From: Streptomyces sp. GKU 895
Lineage (GTDB): Bacteria; Actinomycetota; Actinomycetes; Streptomycetales; Streptomycetaceae
Assembly: GCA_002027195.1 (NCBI GenBank)
Contig: MWJO01000048.1
Location: 1-56,107 of the forward strand
Direction: 5' to 3'
DNA: 56,107 nt
Positions 1 through 8,087 of this stretch are shown piece after piece (position 1 is the stretch's first letter; every line of letters starts with the position of its first letter). The notes beneath the pieces are model-generated. The model saw only the letters and a program-made list of their open reading frames with translations, was not told the DNA's origin and ran no database searches. The position numbers and the translations under genes were made by a program.

Positions 1-34
1 GTACCGGACGAGGCCATGGGAGGCGTCCGTGCCG

Positions 35-1258
35 TCAACCGGCCGCGAGCGGCAGGGACTCCACGCCGCGCAGGGTCAGCCGCGGCCGGAAGACGACCGC
101 GTCCGCGCCGCCCGGGCAGTGCAGCCCGGGGAAGCGGCGCAGCAGGGTGGAGAACGCGATCTGGGCCTCCATGCGGGCGAGGGAGGCGCCCAGGCAGTAG
201 TGGATGCCGGAGCTGAACGACAGCACCGGGGCGTCGCCGCGGCCCACGTCGAAGCGGTCGGGGTCGGGGAAGCGGCGGGGGTCGCGGTGGGCGGCGCCGA
301 CCAGGGCGACCACGGAGGAGCCCTCGGGGATCACGGTGCCGGCGATCTCGACGGGCGAGTCGGTGACCCGGTTGCCGAGTTGCGTCGGGCTGTCGTAGCG
401 GAGCATCTCCTCCACCGCGCCCGGGATCAGGTCCGGTTCGGCGCGCAGCCGGTCCATCTGCTCGGGATGGCGCAGCAGGGCGAGCATGCCGTTACCGAGG
501 AGGTTGGTGGTGGTCTCGAAGCCCGCGCCGAACAACAGGTTGCACATGCCGATGAGTTCGCCCTGGCTGAGCTGGTCGGCGCCGTCCTTGGCGGCGATCA
601 GGGCGGACAGCAGGTCGTCGCCGGGGTTCTTGCGGCGCTCCTCGACGAGCTCGCTGAAGTAGTCGTCGGTGAACTGCGCGCCCTTGTCGCAGGCGGCCAG
701 GTCGTCGGGGGTCAGGCCCAGTTCGTAGATGTCCTGGAAGGCCCGCATGGGTTCCTGGAGCGAGGGCAGGTCGGCGTCGGGGATGCCGAGCATGCGGCCG
801 GTGGCCATCGCCGGGAGCGGGAAGGCGAAGTCCTTCATGTAGTCGATGACGCCGTCGTTCTCGAGCTTGTCGGCGAGGCTCTCGACCATGGCGGTGATCT
901 GCGGGCGCATGGCCTGGACGGCCCGGTTGGTGAAGGCGAAGCCGGCCAGCTTGCGCAGCCGGGTGTGGTCCGGCGGGTTGGCCCACAGCATGATGTTCGG
1001 CAGCCGGCGCAGGGCGGCGTGCTCCTGCCACTCGTCCTTGCCGACCCAGGGCGCGAAGACCCGGTACGGGTCCTTGAGCGCGTGCTGGCTGCGCAGGAAA
1101 GTGTTCACGTCGTCGTAACCCGTGACCACCCAGTGGCCGAGTGCGGTGCGATGTACTGGGGTCAGTTCCCGGACCCGCTCATACAGCGCATAGGGTTCGC
1201 GCAGGCCCTCGGGCGTGAGGAAGAGCTGAGCGAGCAGCTCGTCCGCGTCCATTTCCAT
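35..1258 (-). CDS. Cytochrome P450
   Basis: A 407-aa heme-thiolate monooxygenase of the soluble bacterial type, expected to hydroxylate or epoxidise a small molecule using ferredoxin electrons. Visible motifs are the oxygen-binding I-helix (GAGFETTT), the EEMLRYDSP segment after the K-helix region, and the heme-ligand loop FSSGIHYCLGASLAR with its Cys. The reading frame is open to 1306, but the ATG at 1258 (MEMDADELL) is preceded by AGGAAGGA six bases upstream, so it is preferred. It diverges from the MmyB-type regulator gene, and the shared 122-bp gap carries a motif also found before the SDR/lactonase pair. No ferredoxin gene is adjacent. The substrate is unknown; a role in maturing the product of the AfsA operon is inference. 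Confidence 0.93.
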   Translation of the reverse strand: MEMDADELLAQLFLTPEGLREPYALYERVRELTPVHRTALGHWVVTGYDDVNTFLRSQHALKDPYRVFAPWVGKDEWQEHAALRRLPNIMLWANPPDHTRLRKLAGFAFTNRAVQAMRPQITAMVESLADKLENDGVIDYMKDFAFPLPAMATGRMLGIPDADLPSLQEPMRAFQDIYELGLTPDDLAACDKGAQFTDDYFSELVEERRKNPGDDLLSALIAAKDGADQLSQGELIGMCNLLFGAGFETTTNLLGNGMLALLRHPEQMDRLRAEPDLIPGAVEEMLRYDSPTQLGNRVTDSPVEIAGTVIPEGSSVVALVGAAHRDPRRFPDPDRFDVGRGDAPVLSFSSGIHYCLGASLARMEAQIAFSTLLRRFPGLHCPGGADAVVFRPRLTLRGVESLPLAAG

Positions 1259-1332
1259 GAGGTGTCCTTCCTGTGTACTCACTGACTCCCCTTCATGATT
1301 GAGCACGATTCCGGGATGAGGGAGAGTAGAGT

Positions 1333-1356
1333 CACTGCTAGTGGTTTCCGCACCAC
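1333..1356. promoter_or_regulatory. Putative MmyB-type operator, site A
   Basis: The gap between the divergent P450 and regulator genes contains CTAGTGGTTTC (1338-1348), inside CACT-gct-AGTG (1333-1343) and GTGGT-N6-ACCAC (1341-1356). The same 11-mer occurs on the opposite strand at 3224-3234, in the only other divergent promoter of this locus. Assignment to the adjacent MmyB-type regulator is inference. Confidence 0.5.
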
Positions 1357-1380
1357 GAATCCGATCCCACGGGGGCTCTA

Positions 1381-2232
1381 ATGGGAAATTTGAAGGACGA
1401 ACAGAGCCGGAAGGAACTCGGGGACTTCCTGAGGTCCCGGCGCAGGAAAGCGGATCCTAAAAAGAGTGGACTGATTAATTCCGGAAACGAGGTGAGCCGT
1501 CGCCGAATTCAGGGGCTGCGCAGGGAGGAGGTCGCCCAGCTCTCGGGCGTGAGCCTCACCTGGTACACGTGGCTGGAGCAGGGGCGGGACATCAACGTCT
1601 CGCGGCAGGTCCTCGGCGGGATCGCGCGGGCCCTGTCGCTGGACGCCGTGGAGCGCAGCCATCTGTTCCGGCTCGCCGGCGAGGTGCCGCCGGACACCGC
1701 GGCGGCCGGCGACGAGCAGGTCCCCGGACCCGAGATCCAGACCTTCCTCGACCTGCTCGACCCGAACCCCGCGTATGTGATCACCCGGTGCTTCGACGTG
1801 GTCGCGTGGAACCGCGCGGAGGCGGCGCTCATGGGCGGGTTCGAGCATCTGCCGGTCCACGAACGCAACGCGCTGTGGCTCATGTTCAACGCCCCCGAGG
1901 CCTGTGAGCTGCTGCCCGACTGGGAGCGCGAGGCGCGCTGGCTGGTGGGGCTGCTGCGGGCCGAGTCGGCGCATGAACTGGGCAGTCCGCGCTTCATCGA
2001 GGTGGTCAGCAGCCTGCGCAGGTCCAGCGAGCTGTTCAGCGAATGGTGGACCTCGCACGACGTCCAGGCGTTCGCCCCCTCCGTCCGCCGCTTCCGGCAC
2101 CCGGTCGTGGGAGAGCTGGAGCTCAACTACGTGAAGCTGTCGGTGGAGGGCGGCCCCGGGCTCAGCATCGTCTCCCACTTCGCGACCCCGGGCTCGGAGA
2201 CGGCACGACGGCTGAGCGCGCTCGTCGACTGA
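1381..2232 (+). CDS. XRE-family regulator with MmyB-like ligand-binding domain
   Basis: A 283-aa transcription factor. Residues about 10-95 form an XRE helix-turn-helix (RRRIQGLRREEVAQLSGVS, then TWLEQGR). Residues about 105-270 are the PAS-like MmyB ligand-binding domain, with family landmarks such as NPAYVITRCFDVVAWN and GELELNYVKL. The ATG at 1381 follows a G-rich stretch. The family is named after MmyB, the activator in the methylenomycin cluster, which also carries an AfsA-type butenolide synthase, so finding the same pairing here is notable. Its gene is convergent with the SDR gene (26-bp gap) and divergent from the P450. It probably regulates both flanking divergent promoters through the shared motif. 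Confidence 0.93.
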   Translation: MGNLKDEQSRKELGDFLRSRRRKADPKKSGLINSGNEVSRRRIQGLRREEVAQLSGVSLTWYTWLEQGRDINVSRQVLGGIARALSLDAVERSHLFRLAGEVPPDTAAAGDEQVPGPEIQTFLDLLDPNPAYVITRCFDVVAWNRAEAALMGGFEHLPVHERNALWLMFNAPEACELLPDWEREARWLVGLLRAESAHELGSPRFIEVVSSLRRSSELFSEWWTSHDVQAFAPSVRRFRHPVVGELELNYVKLSVEGGPGLSIVSHFATPGSETARRLSALVD

Positions 2233-2258
2233 CCTTCCCGCCGCAGAACCACAAACCC

Positions 2259-3125
2259 TCACGCGGTCAGCAGTTCCGCGGGGACCTCGTCCGGTCGGCC
2301 GATGACGCCCGACTGGTCGAGGGCCACCTCCCACAACCGCCGCCGGCCCGCCGCGTCCTGCGCGAACGGGTTCGGTTCGATGCGCCGCCGCTCGTGGAAG
2401 TAGACGCCGCTGGCGTTCTCCAGCCGCGGATCGGTGACCAGCCGGACGATGTTCCGGGCGCCGTACCCCGTCCGGTGCGGGGCCAGCACGAACGTGCTGC
2501 GCACCATCTTCGTGGCGCACATGCCCGGATGGAGGCTGTTGGCCCGCACCCCGTCGGCCCGCAGGCGCTGCGCGTACTCGTTGGTGAACGCGGTCAGCGC
2601 CAGCTTGGACTGCGCGTAGGCGGCCATACGGTCCCAGCGTCCCGCCATCTGGAGGTCGTCCCAGCGCAGTTGCCCCCACCCCTGGGCGACGGAGCTGACG
2701 TTGACGACCAGGGCGGGCGCGGAGCGGGCGAGCAGGCCCGACAGGCGCAGGGTCAGGGCGAACGGCGCGAGGAAGTTGACCTGCCACTCCAGTTGCAGCC
2801 CGTCGGCCGTGACCCGGCGGGTGCGGGCGCTGCGGTTGGGCGTGGCCACGCCCGCGTTGTTGATCAGGGCGTCCAGCCGGCCGTGCGCGGCCAGCACCTC
2901 GTCGGCCAGCGCGTGCACCCCGGCGCGCCGCGACAGATCGGCGACGAGGGAACTTCCCCGGCCCCGGCCCGCCGCCCGTACCCCGGCGAGGGCCTTGGCC
3001 ACCCTGCGCGGATCACGGCCGTGCACCACCACGTGCCAGCCCTCCTCCGCCAGGAGTCGTGCGGTCGCCTCCCCGAGACCGCTCGTGCTGCCGGTCACCA
3101 GAGCGACCCGTTCGGTGCTGGTCAC
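2259..3125 (-). CDS. Short-chain dehydrogenase/reductase
   Basis: A 288-aa classical-to-extended SDR, using NAD(P)H to reduce or oxidise a carbonyl/alcohol. The Rossmann motif TGSTSGLG lies near the N-terminus, followed by NNAG, the catalytic Ser in NVSSVAQ and the YAQSK catalytic pair. An upstream GTG at 3140 is possible, but the GTG at 3125 has AAGGAG six bases before it and is preferred. SDRs are commonly found beside MmyB-type regulators. It diverges from the lactonase-AfsA operon across a 210-bp gap that holds operator site B. A ketoreductase step in the same pathway is plausible but unproven. Confidence 0.92.
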   Translation of the reverse strand: MTSTERVALVTGSTSGLGEATARLLAEEGWHVVVHGRDPRRVAKALAGVRAAGRGRGSSLVADLSRRAGVHALADEVLAAHGRLDALINNAGVATPNRSARTRRVTADGLQLEWQVNFLAPFALTLRLSGLLARSAPALVVNVSSVAQGWGQLRWDDLQMAGRWDRMAAYAQSKLALTAFTNEYAQRLRADGVRANSLHPGMCATKMVRSTFVLAPHRTGYGARNIVRLVTDPRLENASGVYFHERRRIEPNPFAQDAAGRRRLWEVALDQSGVIGRPDEVPAELLTA

Positions 3126-3223
3126 GTCCTGCTCCTTCACGGCCGAATCCTCACGCGCATTCGCGCAATCGGTTTTCTCCGAGCCTCACACTCCTCCTCG
3201 CACGGCCGCCGGACAAGATTACT

Positions 3224-3247
3224 GAAACCACTAGTGCCAATGGCACC
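3224..3247. promoter_or_regulatory. Putative MmyB-type operator, site B
   Basis: GAAACCACTAG (3224-3234) is the reverse complement of the CTAGTGGTTTC core in site A. It adjoins a perfect 6-1-6 palindrome, GTGCCA-a-TGGCAC (3234-3246). It sits midway between the divergent SDR and phosphotriesterase-like genes, so it can serve both promoters. Confidence 0.5.
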
Positions 3248-3335
3248 ACCGTCCGGCCAAGTATTCGTTGACAACGCGACCGCCGGGTGTGGATTGTTGC
3301 TGCAGGAGTGAAAGCCACGCCCCGGGGAGGCGATA

Positions 3336-4331
3336 ATGGCAGCAAATTCCATTGAACCCGTCATAGTCGAGACCGTTAAAGGCGGCATTCCGCTGGACCG
3401 GCTCGGCGTCACATTGATGCATGAACACGTCTTTGTCCTCAGTACCGAAATACAGGAGAACAATCCTCAGCTCTGGAACGAGCAGGACCAGATCGACAGC
3501 GCCGTCGCGAAGCTGAACGCGGCCGCCGAGCGCGGGGTCGAGACCATCGTCGACCTCACCGTCCTCGGCCAGGGCCGCTACCTGCCCCGTATCAAGAAGG
3601 TGGCCGAGCGCGTGGCGCTCAACATCGTCGTGGCGACCGGCGTCTACACCTACAACGACGAGCCCATGTACTTCGCCTTCCGCGGCCCCGGCCGGGTCTT
3701 CGAGGGCCCGGACCCGATGGTCGAGCTGTTCGTGCGCGACATCACCGAGGGCATCGGCGACACCGGCGTCAAGGCGGCCGTCCTCAAGTGCGCCACCGAG
3801 ACCGAGCAGTTACCGGAGGGTGTGGAGCGCGTCCTGCGCGCCACCGCCCAGGCCCACCGCGAGACCGGTGCGCCGATCCAGACCCACAGCAACGCCCTGG
3901 TGCGCAACGGCCTGCTGCAGCAGAAGGTGTTCCGTGAGGAGGGCGTCGATCTCAGCCGGGTCGTCATCGGGCACTCCGGCGACAGCGACGACCTCGACTA
4001 CCTGCGCGAACTGCTCGACGCCGGCTCGTTCCTCGGCATGGACCGCTTCGGCATGGAGTTCATCGCCCCGCTGGACCAGCGCGTGGAGACCGTCGCCCGG
4101 CTGGTCCGCCTGGGGTACGCCTCCCAGCTCGTCCTGTCCCACGACTGCCCGTGCTTCCTGGACTACCTCACCACCGACCAGCGCGAACTCGTCGCCCCCT
4201 CCTGGAACTACACGCACATCCACGACGACGTCCTGCCCGCGCTGCGCAAGGCCGAGGTGAGCGACGAGGACCTGCGCACCATGCTCGTCGACAATCCGCG
4301 CCGCTTCTTCGCCGCCAACGCCCCCTACTGA
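3336..4331 (+). CDS. Phosphotriesterase-like lactonase family hydrolase
   Basis: A 331-aa amidohydrolase-fold enzyme of the phosphotriesterase (PTE/PLL) family. The binuclear metal site is complete: H29 and H31 (MHEHVF), the carboxylated-Lys position K151 (AVLKC), H184 (QTHSN), H213 (IGHSGD) and D270 (LSHD). Many relatives are lactonases acting on acyl-lactones, so in an operon with an AfsA homologue a role in opening or maturing a lactone signal is attractive; this is inference. The start is supported by GGGGAGG five bases before the ATG. It is the first gene of a tight operon. Codon 159 (3810-3812) is a TTA leucine codon, making translation potentially dependent on the bldA tRNA. Confidence 0.9.
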   Translation: MAANSIEPVIVETVKGGIPLDRLGVTLMHEHVFVLSTEIQENNPQLWNEQDQIDSAVAKLNAAAERGVETIVDLTVLGQGRYLPRIKKVAERVALNIVVATGVYTYNDEPMYFAFRGPGRVFEGPDPMVELFVRDITEGIGDTGVKAAVLKCATETEQLPEGVERVLRATAQAHRETGAPIQTHSNALVRNGLLQQKVFREEGVDLSRVVIGHSGDSDDLDYLRELLDAGSFLGMDRFGMEFIAPLDQRVETVARLVRLGYASQLVLSHDCPCFLDYLTTDQRELVAPSWNYTHIHDDVLPALRKAEVSDEDLRTMLVDNPRRFFAANAPY

Positions 4332-4356
4332 CACCGACCTTGCAAGGAGGCATGTC

Positions 4357-4716
4357 GTGACCCACAGTCCCGTCACCGCGCAAGGCCCCTGGGAAGAGCT
4401 CGGCGCACCCCTGTGCCTGGACACCCCCTGGGTGAAGGCCTGGGTCGAGCAGGTACCGCCGGGCGGCACCCGCCCCCTGCACACCCACCGCAAGCCCTGG
4501 GCGACCGTGGTGCTCAGCGGCGCCAAGGTCCGCTCCCTCGGTCCCGAGGGCGAGGTCCTGCGCGAGGGCGAACTCCCGGACGGAGTCGTCCTGTTCAACC
4601 CGGCGGACGAACCCCTGTGCCACCAGATGCACAACATCGGCGACACCGAACTGATCATGGTCGGGCTCCAGTGGGAGAGCGGCCCGGCGAGCGCGGCGGA
4701 ACCGGAGGCGTCATGA
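4357..4716 (+). CDS. Small cupin-domain protein
   Basis: A 119-aa single-domain cupin. The conserved barrel shows PLHTHRKPWATVVLSG (two His ligands) and LCHQMHNIGD (further His candidates). The GTG start has AGGAGG six bases upstream. It lies 25 bp after the lactonase gene and overlaps the next gene by 4 bp (ATGA). Such small cupins act as isomerases, dioxygenases or sensors; nothing in the sequence fixes the reaction. Its place in the operon suggests an ancillary step on the product of the AfsA pathway. Confidence 0.85.
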   Translation: MTHSPVTAQGPWEELGAPLCLDTPWVKAWVEQVPPGGTRPLHTHRKPWATVVLSGAKVRSLGPEGEVLREGELPDGVVLFNPADEPLCHQMHNIGDTELIMVGLQWESGPASAAEPEAS

Positions 4717-5375
4717 GCGCCGACGTGGTCGTCGTCGACTACGGCGGCGTGCTCACCAACCCGCTGGCCGAGACCTTCTGCGAGTTCGCCGCCCTGGCCG
4801 GCCTCGACACCACCGCCCTCGCCGAGGCGTTCCTCGCCGCCACCGAGAAGCACGGCGAGACCCCCATGGCCGCCCTGGAGATCGGCGCGATCAGCGAACG
4901 CCAGATGGCCGACCGGATCCTCGCCGAACTGCCGCCCGGGTCCGAGAAGGTCCTGGACGACCACGAGTTCGGGGAGCTGTGGTTCCGCGGCCGACGCCCC
5001 AACCAGCCCTTCGTCGACTTCCTGCGCGACCTGCGCGCGGACGGCATGCGGCTCGCCCTGCTCACCAACAACGTCCGCGAGTGGGAGCCGCGCTGGCGCG
5101 CCCAGCTCCCCGTCGACGAGCTCTTCGAGGTCGTCGTCGACTCCCACAAGGAGGGCGTGCGCAAGCCGGACCCCAAGATCTACCGGATTCTGCTGGAGCG
5201 GCTCGGCGTCGCACCGCACCAGTGCCTGTTCGTCGACGACACCGAGGAGAACTGCGCCGCCGCCCGCGAACTCGGCATCCCTTCCGTGCTGTTCACCGAC
5301 ACGGAGACCGCCGTACGCGAGGTGCTCACCCACCTGGAAGGCAACGCACCGGACTCCGAAGGGACTTCACCATGA
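4713..5375 (+). CDS. HAD-superfamily hydrolase (probable phosphatase)
   Basis: A 220-aa HAD subfamily-IA protein. Motif I is VDYGGVLTNP (Asp9 nucleophile, with Gly where the general acid Asp is usual, as in epoxide-hydrolase-type HAD domains), motif II LLTNN, motif III KPDPKIY and motif IV FVDDTEEN. Start and stop both overlap neighbours by 4 bp (ATGA), so it is translationally coupled. AfsA-type enzymes form phosphorylated butenolides that need dephosphorylation, and MmfP fills that role in the methylenomycin furan pathway. This gene could do the same here; that is inference from context. Confidence 0.88.
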   Translation: MSADVVVVDYGGVLTNPLAETFCEFAALAGLDTTALAEAFLAATEKHGETPMAALEIGAISERQMADRILAELPPGSEKVLDDHEFGELWFRGRRPNQPFVDFLRDLRADGMRLALLTNNVREWEPRWRAQLPVDELFEVVVDSHKEGVRKPDPKIYRILLERLGVAPHQCLFVDDTEENCAAARELGIPSVLFTDTETAVREVLTHLEGNAPDSEGTSP

Positions 5376-7009
5376 CCGAGGACATCCTGATCGTCGGCGC
5401 GGGCCCCACCGGTCTGACCGCCGCCTGCACCCTGCTGGGGCTGGGCGTGCCGTGCCGGATCGTCGACCGGCGCGACGGGCCGGGCGGCGCGCCCAAGGCG
5501 CTGGTGCTGTGGAGCGGCGCGCTGGAGTGCCTGAGCCGCGTCGGGGCCGCCGGGCCGATCGTCGAGGCGGCACTGCCGCTGGCCGGCGCCACCTACTGGT
5601 CGCGCAAAAAGCAGGTCGGGGGCATGCGGTTCGGCGGCCTCGACGGCACCGCCTTCCGCAACCCGCTGTGTGCCCCGCAGCCCGTCACCGAGGCCGCCCT
5701 GTACGAGCGGCTGCACGCGCTGGGCGGTGAGGTCGAGTGGGAGACGGAGGCCGTGGGGCTCACCGTGGCCGGCGACAAGGTCACGGTGGCGCTGCGGACC
5801 GTGCAGGGCCGGGTGGAGCGCGGGACGTACCGCTATGTGATCGGCGCGGACGGCACCCACAGCCGGGTCCGGGACGCCGTCGGCATCTCCTTCGAGGGGC
5901 ACACCTACGACCGGGTGTTCCTGCTGGGCGACGGCAGGCTGGAGGGGCCCGCGCCCGAGGACGAGGCGCAGTACCACATCACCCCCGAGGGCGTGCTGGT
6001 CCTCGTCCCGCTGCCGGACGGCGGGCACCGGGTCTTCTTCGACATCGCGGCCGACGGCAGCACCCGGCCGCCGTCCGACGAGCAGCTGCAGGCCCTGCTG
6101 GACGAGCGCGGCCCCGGCGGGCTGCGGCTGCGCGAGACCTGGTGGTCCAACCGGTTCCAGGTGCACGCCAAGGTCGCCCCCGCGTTCCGCGCGGGCCCGG
6201 TCTTCATCGCCGGGGACGCCGCCCACGCGCACAGCCCCGCGGGCGGCCAGGGCCTCAACACCGGGGTCCAGGACGGCTACGACATCGGCTGGAAGCTCGC
6301 CTCCGTGCTGCGCGGCGCCGCTGCCGAGCTGCTCGACAGCTATGAGCCGGAGCGCCGCCCGGCCTCCGTGCAGGCGGTGCGCAACGCCGACCAGCAGACC
6401 CGGATGTGGCTGCTGCGCAACCCCATGGCCCGGGCCATGCGGGACGCCACCATGCAGTCCTTCTCCCGGCGGGGCCTGCTGGAGAAGCAGATGCTGCCGC
6501 AGCTCGCCCAGCTCGACCTCGACCACTCGGCGAGCCCCGCCGTCGCCGACCTGCCGGGCGCCGCGGCCGTGCCCCGCGGCGTGAAGCTGGGGCGGCGCGT
6601 CCCGGACACCGCGCTGATCCCGCTGAACGGCACGAAGGCCGACTCGCTCCACCAGTACCTGACGGCCGGACGGCACACGGTTCTCGCCTACGGGGACCAG
6701 GCCGCCGGCGACATGGCCGTCCGGGCCGTGGCCGCGCTGCGGGGGCGCGGTGTGGACGACATCACGGACGTGCTCTGGGTCAGGCCCGCGGGCGACAGCT
6801 CCGGGGCCGGGCGCGCCGGCGGCGCCGCCGATGCCCGCTGCGACACCGCACGCGTGTCCGGCCCCGGGTTCGGCAAGGAGGACGGCACGCCCTGGCTCGC
6901 CTACGTACGCCCCGACGGAACGGTCGGGGCCCGGGCCGGCATCCCGGGCGTCCTCGAACTGCTCGACCGGCTGCCCTCGCAGCGGGCCGGCGCCGCCGAG
7001 GCGGCCTGA
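5372..7009 (+). CDS. FAD-dependent aromatic-type monooxygenase
   Basis: A 545-aa group A flavoprotein monooxygenase (PheA/TetX/RdmE class). It has the FAD-binding GAGPTG near residues 9-14, the DG motif (GADGTHSRVR) near residue 155, the GD motif with AGDAAHAHSP and GGQGLNTGVQD near 275-300, and a C-terminal thioredoxin-like domain from about residue 430. The longer upstream reading frame is only the shadow of the HAD gene; the ATG at 5372 overlaps the HAD stop. It probably hydroxylates, or acts as a Baeyer-Villiger-like catalyst on, a polyketide- or lactone-type substrate. The following afsA-like gene starts 49 bp later. Confidence 0.92.
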   Translation: MTEDILIVGAGPTGLTAACTLLGLGVPCRIVDRRDGPGGAPKALVLWSGALECLSRVGAAGPIVEAALPLAGATYWSRKKQVGGMRFGGLDGTAFRNPLCAPQPVTEAALYERLHALGGEVEWETEAVGLTVAGDKVTVALRTVQGRVERGTYRYVIGADGTHSRVRDAVGISFEGHTYDRVFLLGDGRLEGPAPEDEAQYHITPEGVLVLVPLPDGGHRVFFDIAADGSTRPPSDEQLQALLDERGPGGLRLRETWWSNRFQVHAKVAPAFRAGPVFIAGDAAHAHSPAGGQGLNTGVQDGYDIGWKLASVLRGAAAELLDSYEPERRPASVQAVRNADQQTRMWLLRNPMARAMRDATMQSFSRRGLLEKQMLPQLAQLDLDHSASPAVADLPGAAAVPRGVKLGRRVPDTALIPLNGTKADSLHQYLTAGRHTVLAYGDQAAGDMAVRAVAALRGRGVDDITDVLWVRPAGDSSGAGRAGGAADARCDTARVSGPGFGKEDGTPWLAYVRPDGTVGARAGIPGVLELLDRLPSQRAGAAEAA

Positions 7010-7058
7010 TCCCGTGGACCGACACCCACCCCAGGTCGGAAAGGACCCCCACCCGATC

Positions 7059-8087
7059 ATGACCATGCCCGAGACCCAGCCCACCGATCTCGAGACAGAA
7101 GACAAGCCCGACTCCCCGGCGGACCCCGTCGCCGAAGCCGCCGCCCGGCTGCGCTACGACGCCACCGTCTCCCGCACGCTGGTGCACCGCACCTCCGTCG
7201 CCGAGGTGTTCGTCACCGACTCCGCGGCGATCGGCGAGGAGACCTTCCTCGTCGCCGCCCAGCTGCCCCGCGGCCACCTCATCGGCGAGAACGCGCCGAT
7301 GTACGACTACACGCTGCTCATCGAGGTGGTCCGGCAGGCGGGCGTCCTGGTGGCCCACGAGCACCTGGACGTGGAACTGGGCTCCGCGTTCATCTTCCGC
7401 AGCCTCAACCTCCGTACGGTGGGCCTGACCCAGCTGCGGATCGGGGCGACACCCGCGCACGTCCTCGTCACGATGACCGTCCATCCCCGGCGCAACAAGG
7501 CCGGCCGCGTCCAGGGGTTCACCTTCAGCGGGAACGTCGCCCTGGACGGCCATGTGGCGATGTCCGGCAACGGCGCCCTGCTGATCGTGTCCCAGCGCGC
7601 CTACCGCACCCTGCGGGCGAAGCGCCGTACGGCGGCGACGGATCTGGCGCTGCCGCGCTTCACCCCGGCGGCGCCGTCCGCCGTGGGCCGCAGCGAGGCC
7701 CGCAACGTCGTGATCACCGCCCCGGTGGTGGCGAGCGAGGCCCGGGTGTCGGCGCAGCTGGTCCTCGACGCCAGTCACCCGCACATGTTCGACCACCCGC
7801 TCGACCACGTCCCCGGCCATCTCCAGATGGAGGCGGCCCGCCAGCTCGCGATCGCCGCCGTGGCCCAGCTGCACGGGCTGTCCCCGCAGACGCTGACCAT
7901 CTCCGCCATCGAGACCGAGTTCACCGACTACGCGGAACTGGACCAGGTGACCGAACTGCGGGCCACCGTGCAGGGGTTCCGCCGCCAGGACGACCTGCGC
8001 ACGCTCGCCGTGCCCGTGGTGATCGAGGTCCGGCAGGAAGGGGCGGTGACGACGACGATCCGGCTGGAAGTGGTGCAATGGACGTGA
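7059..8087 (+). CDS. AfsA/ScbA-family gamma-butyrolactone synthase
   Basis: A 342-aa A-factor-type synthase with two hotdog/AfsA repeats, residues about 45-185 and about 220-340. Family features include LVHRTSVAEVFVTD, the HP...H segment DASHPHMFDHPLDHVPG, and HLQMEAARQ. AfsA-family enzymes condense a beta-ketoacyl thioester with dihydroxyacetone phosphate to make butyrolactone or furan signals. GGAAAGGA lies 13 bases before this ATG; a second ATG at 7065 is also possible. The gene overlaps the downstream epimerase by 10 bp. Unusually, no TetR receptor of the ArpA/ScbR type is next to it; the local regulator is MmyB-like. Confidence 0.93.
   Translation: MTMPETQPTDLETEDKPDSPADPVAEAAARLRYDATVSRTLVHRTSVAEVFVTDSAAIGEETFLVAAQLPRGHLIGENAPMYDYTLLIEVVRQAGVLVAHEHLDVELGSAFIFRSLNLRTVGLTQLRIGATPAHVLVTMTVHPRRNKAGRVQGFTFSGNVALDGHVAMSGNGALLIVSQRAYRTLRAKRRTAATDLALPRFTPAAPSAVGRSEARNVVITAPVVASEARVSAQLVLDASHPHMFDHPLDHVPGHLQMEAARQLAIAAVAQLHGLSPQTLTISAIETEFTDYAELDQVTELRATVQGFRRQDDLRTLAVPVVIEVRQEGAVTTTIRLEVVQWT

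Noticed and set aside
29..1285. Long plus-strand frame opposite the P450 gene
   Set aside because: It is a Val/Gly/Ala/His-rich antisense shadow typical of high-GC DNA, without family motifs, whereas the opposite strand encodes a complete P450.
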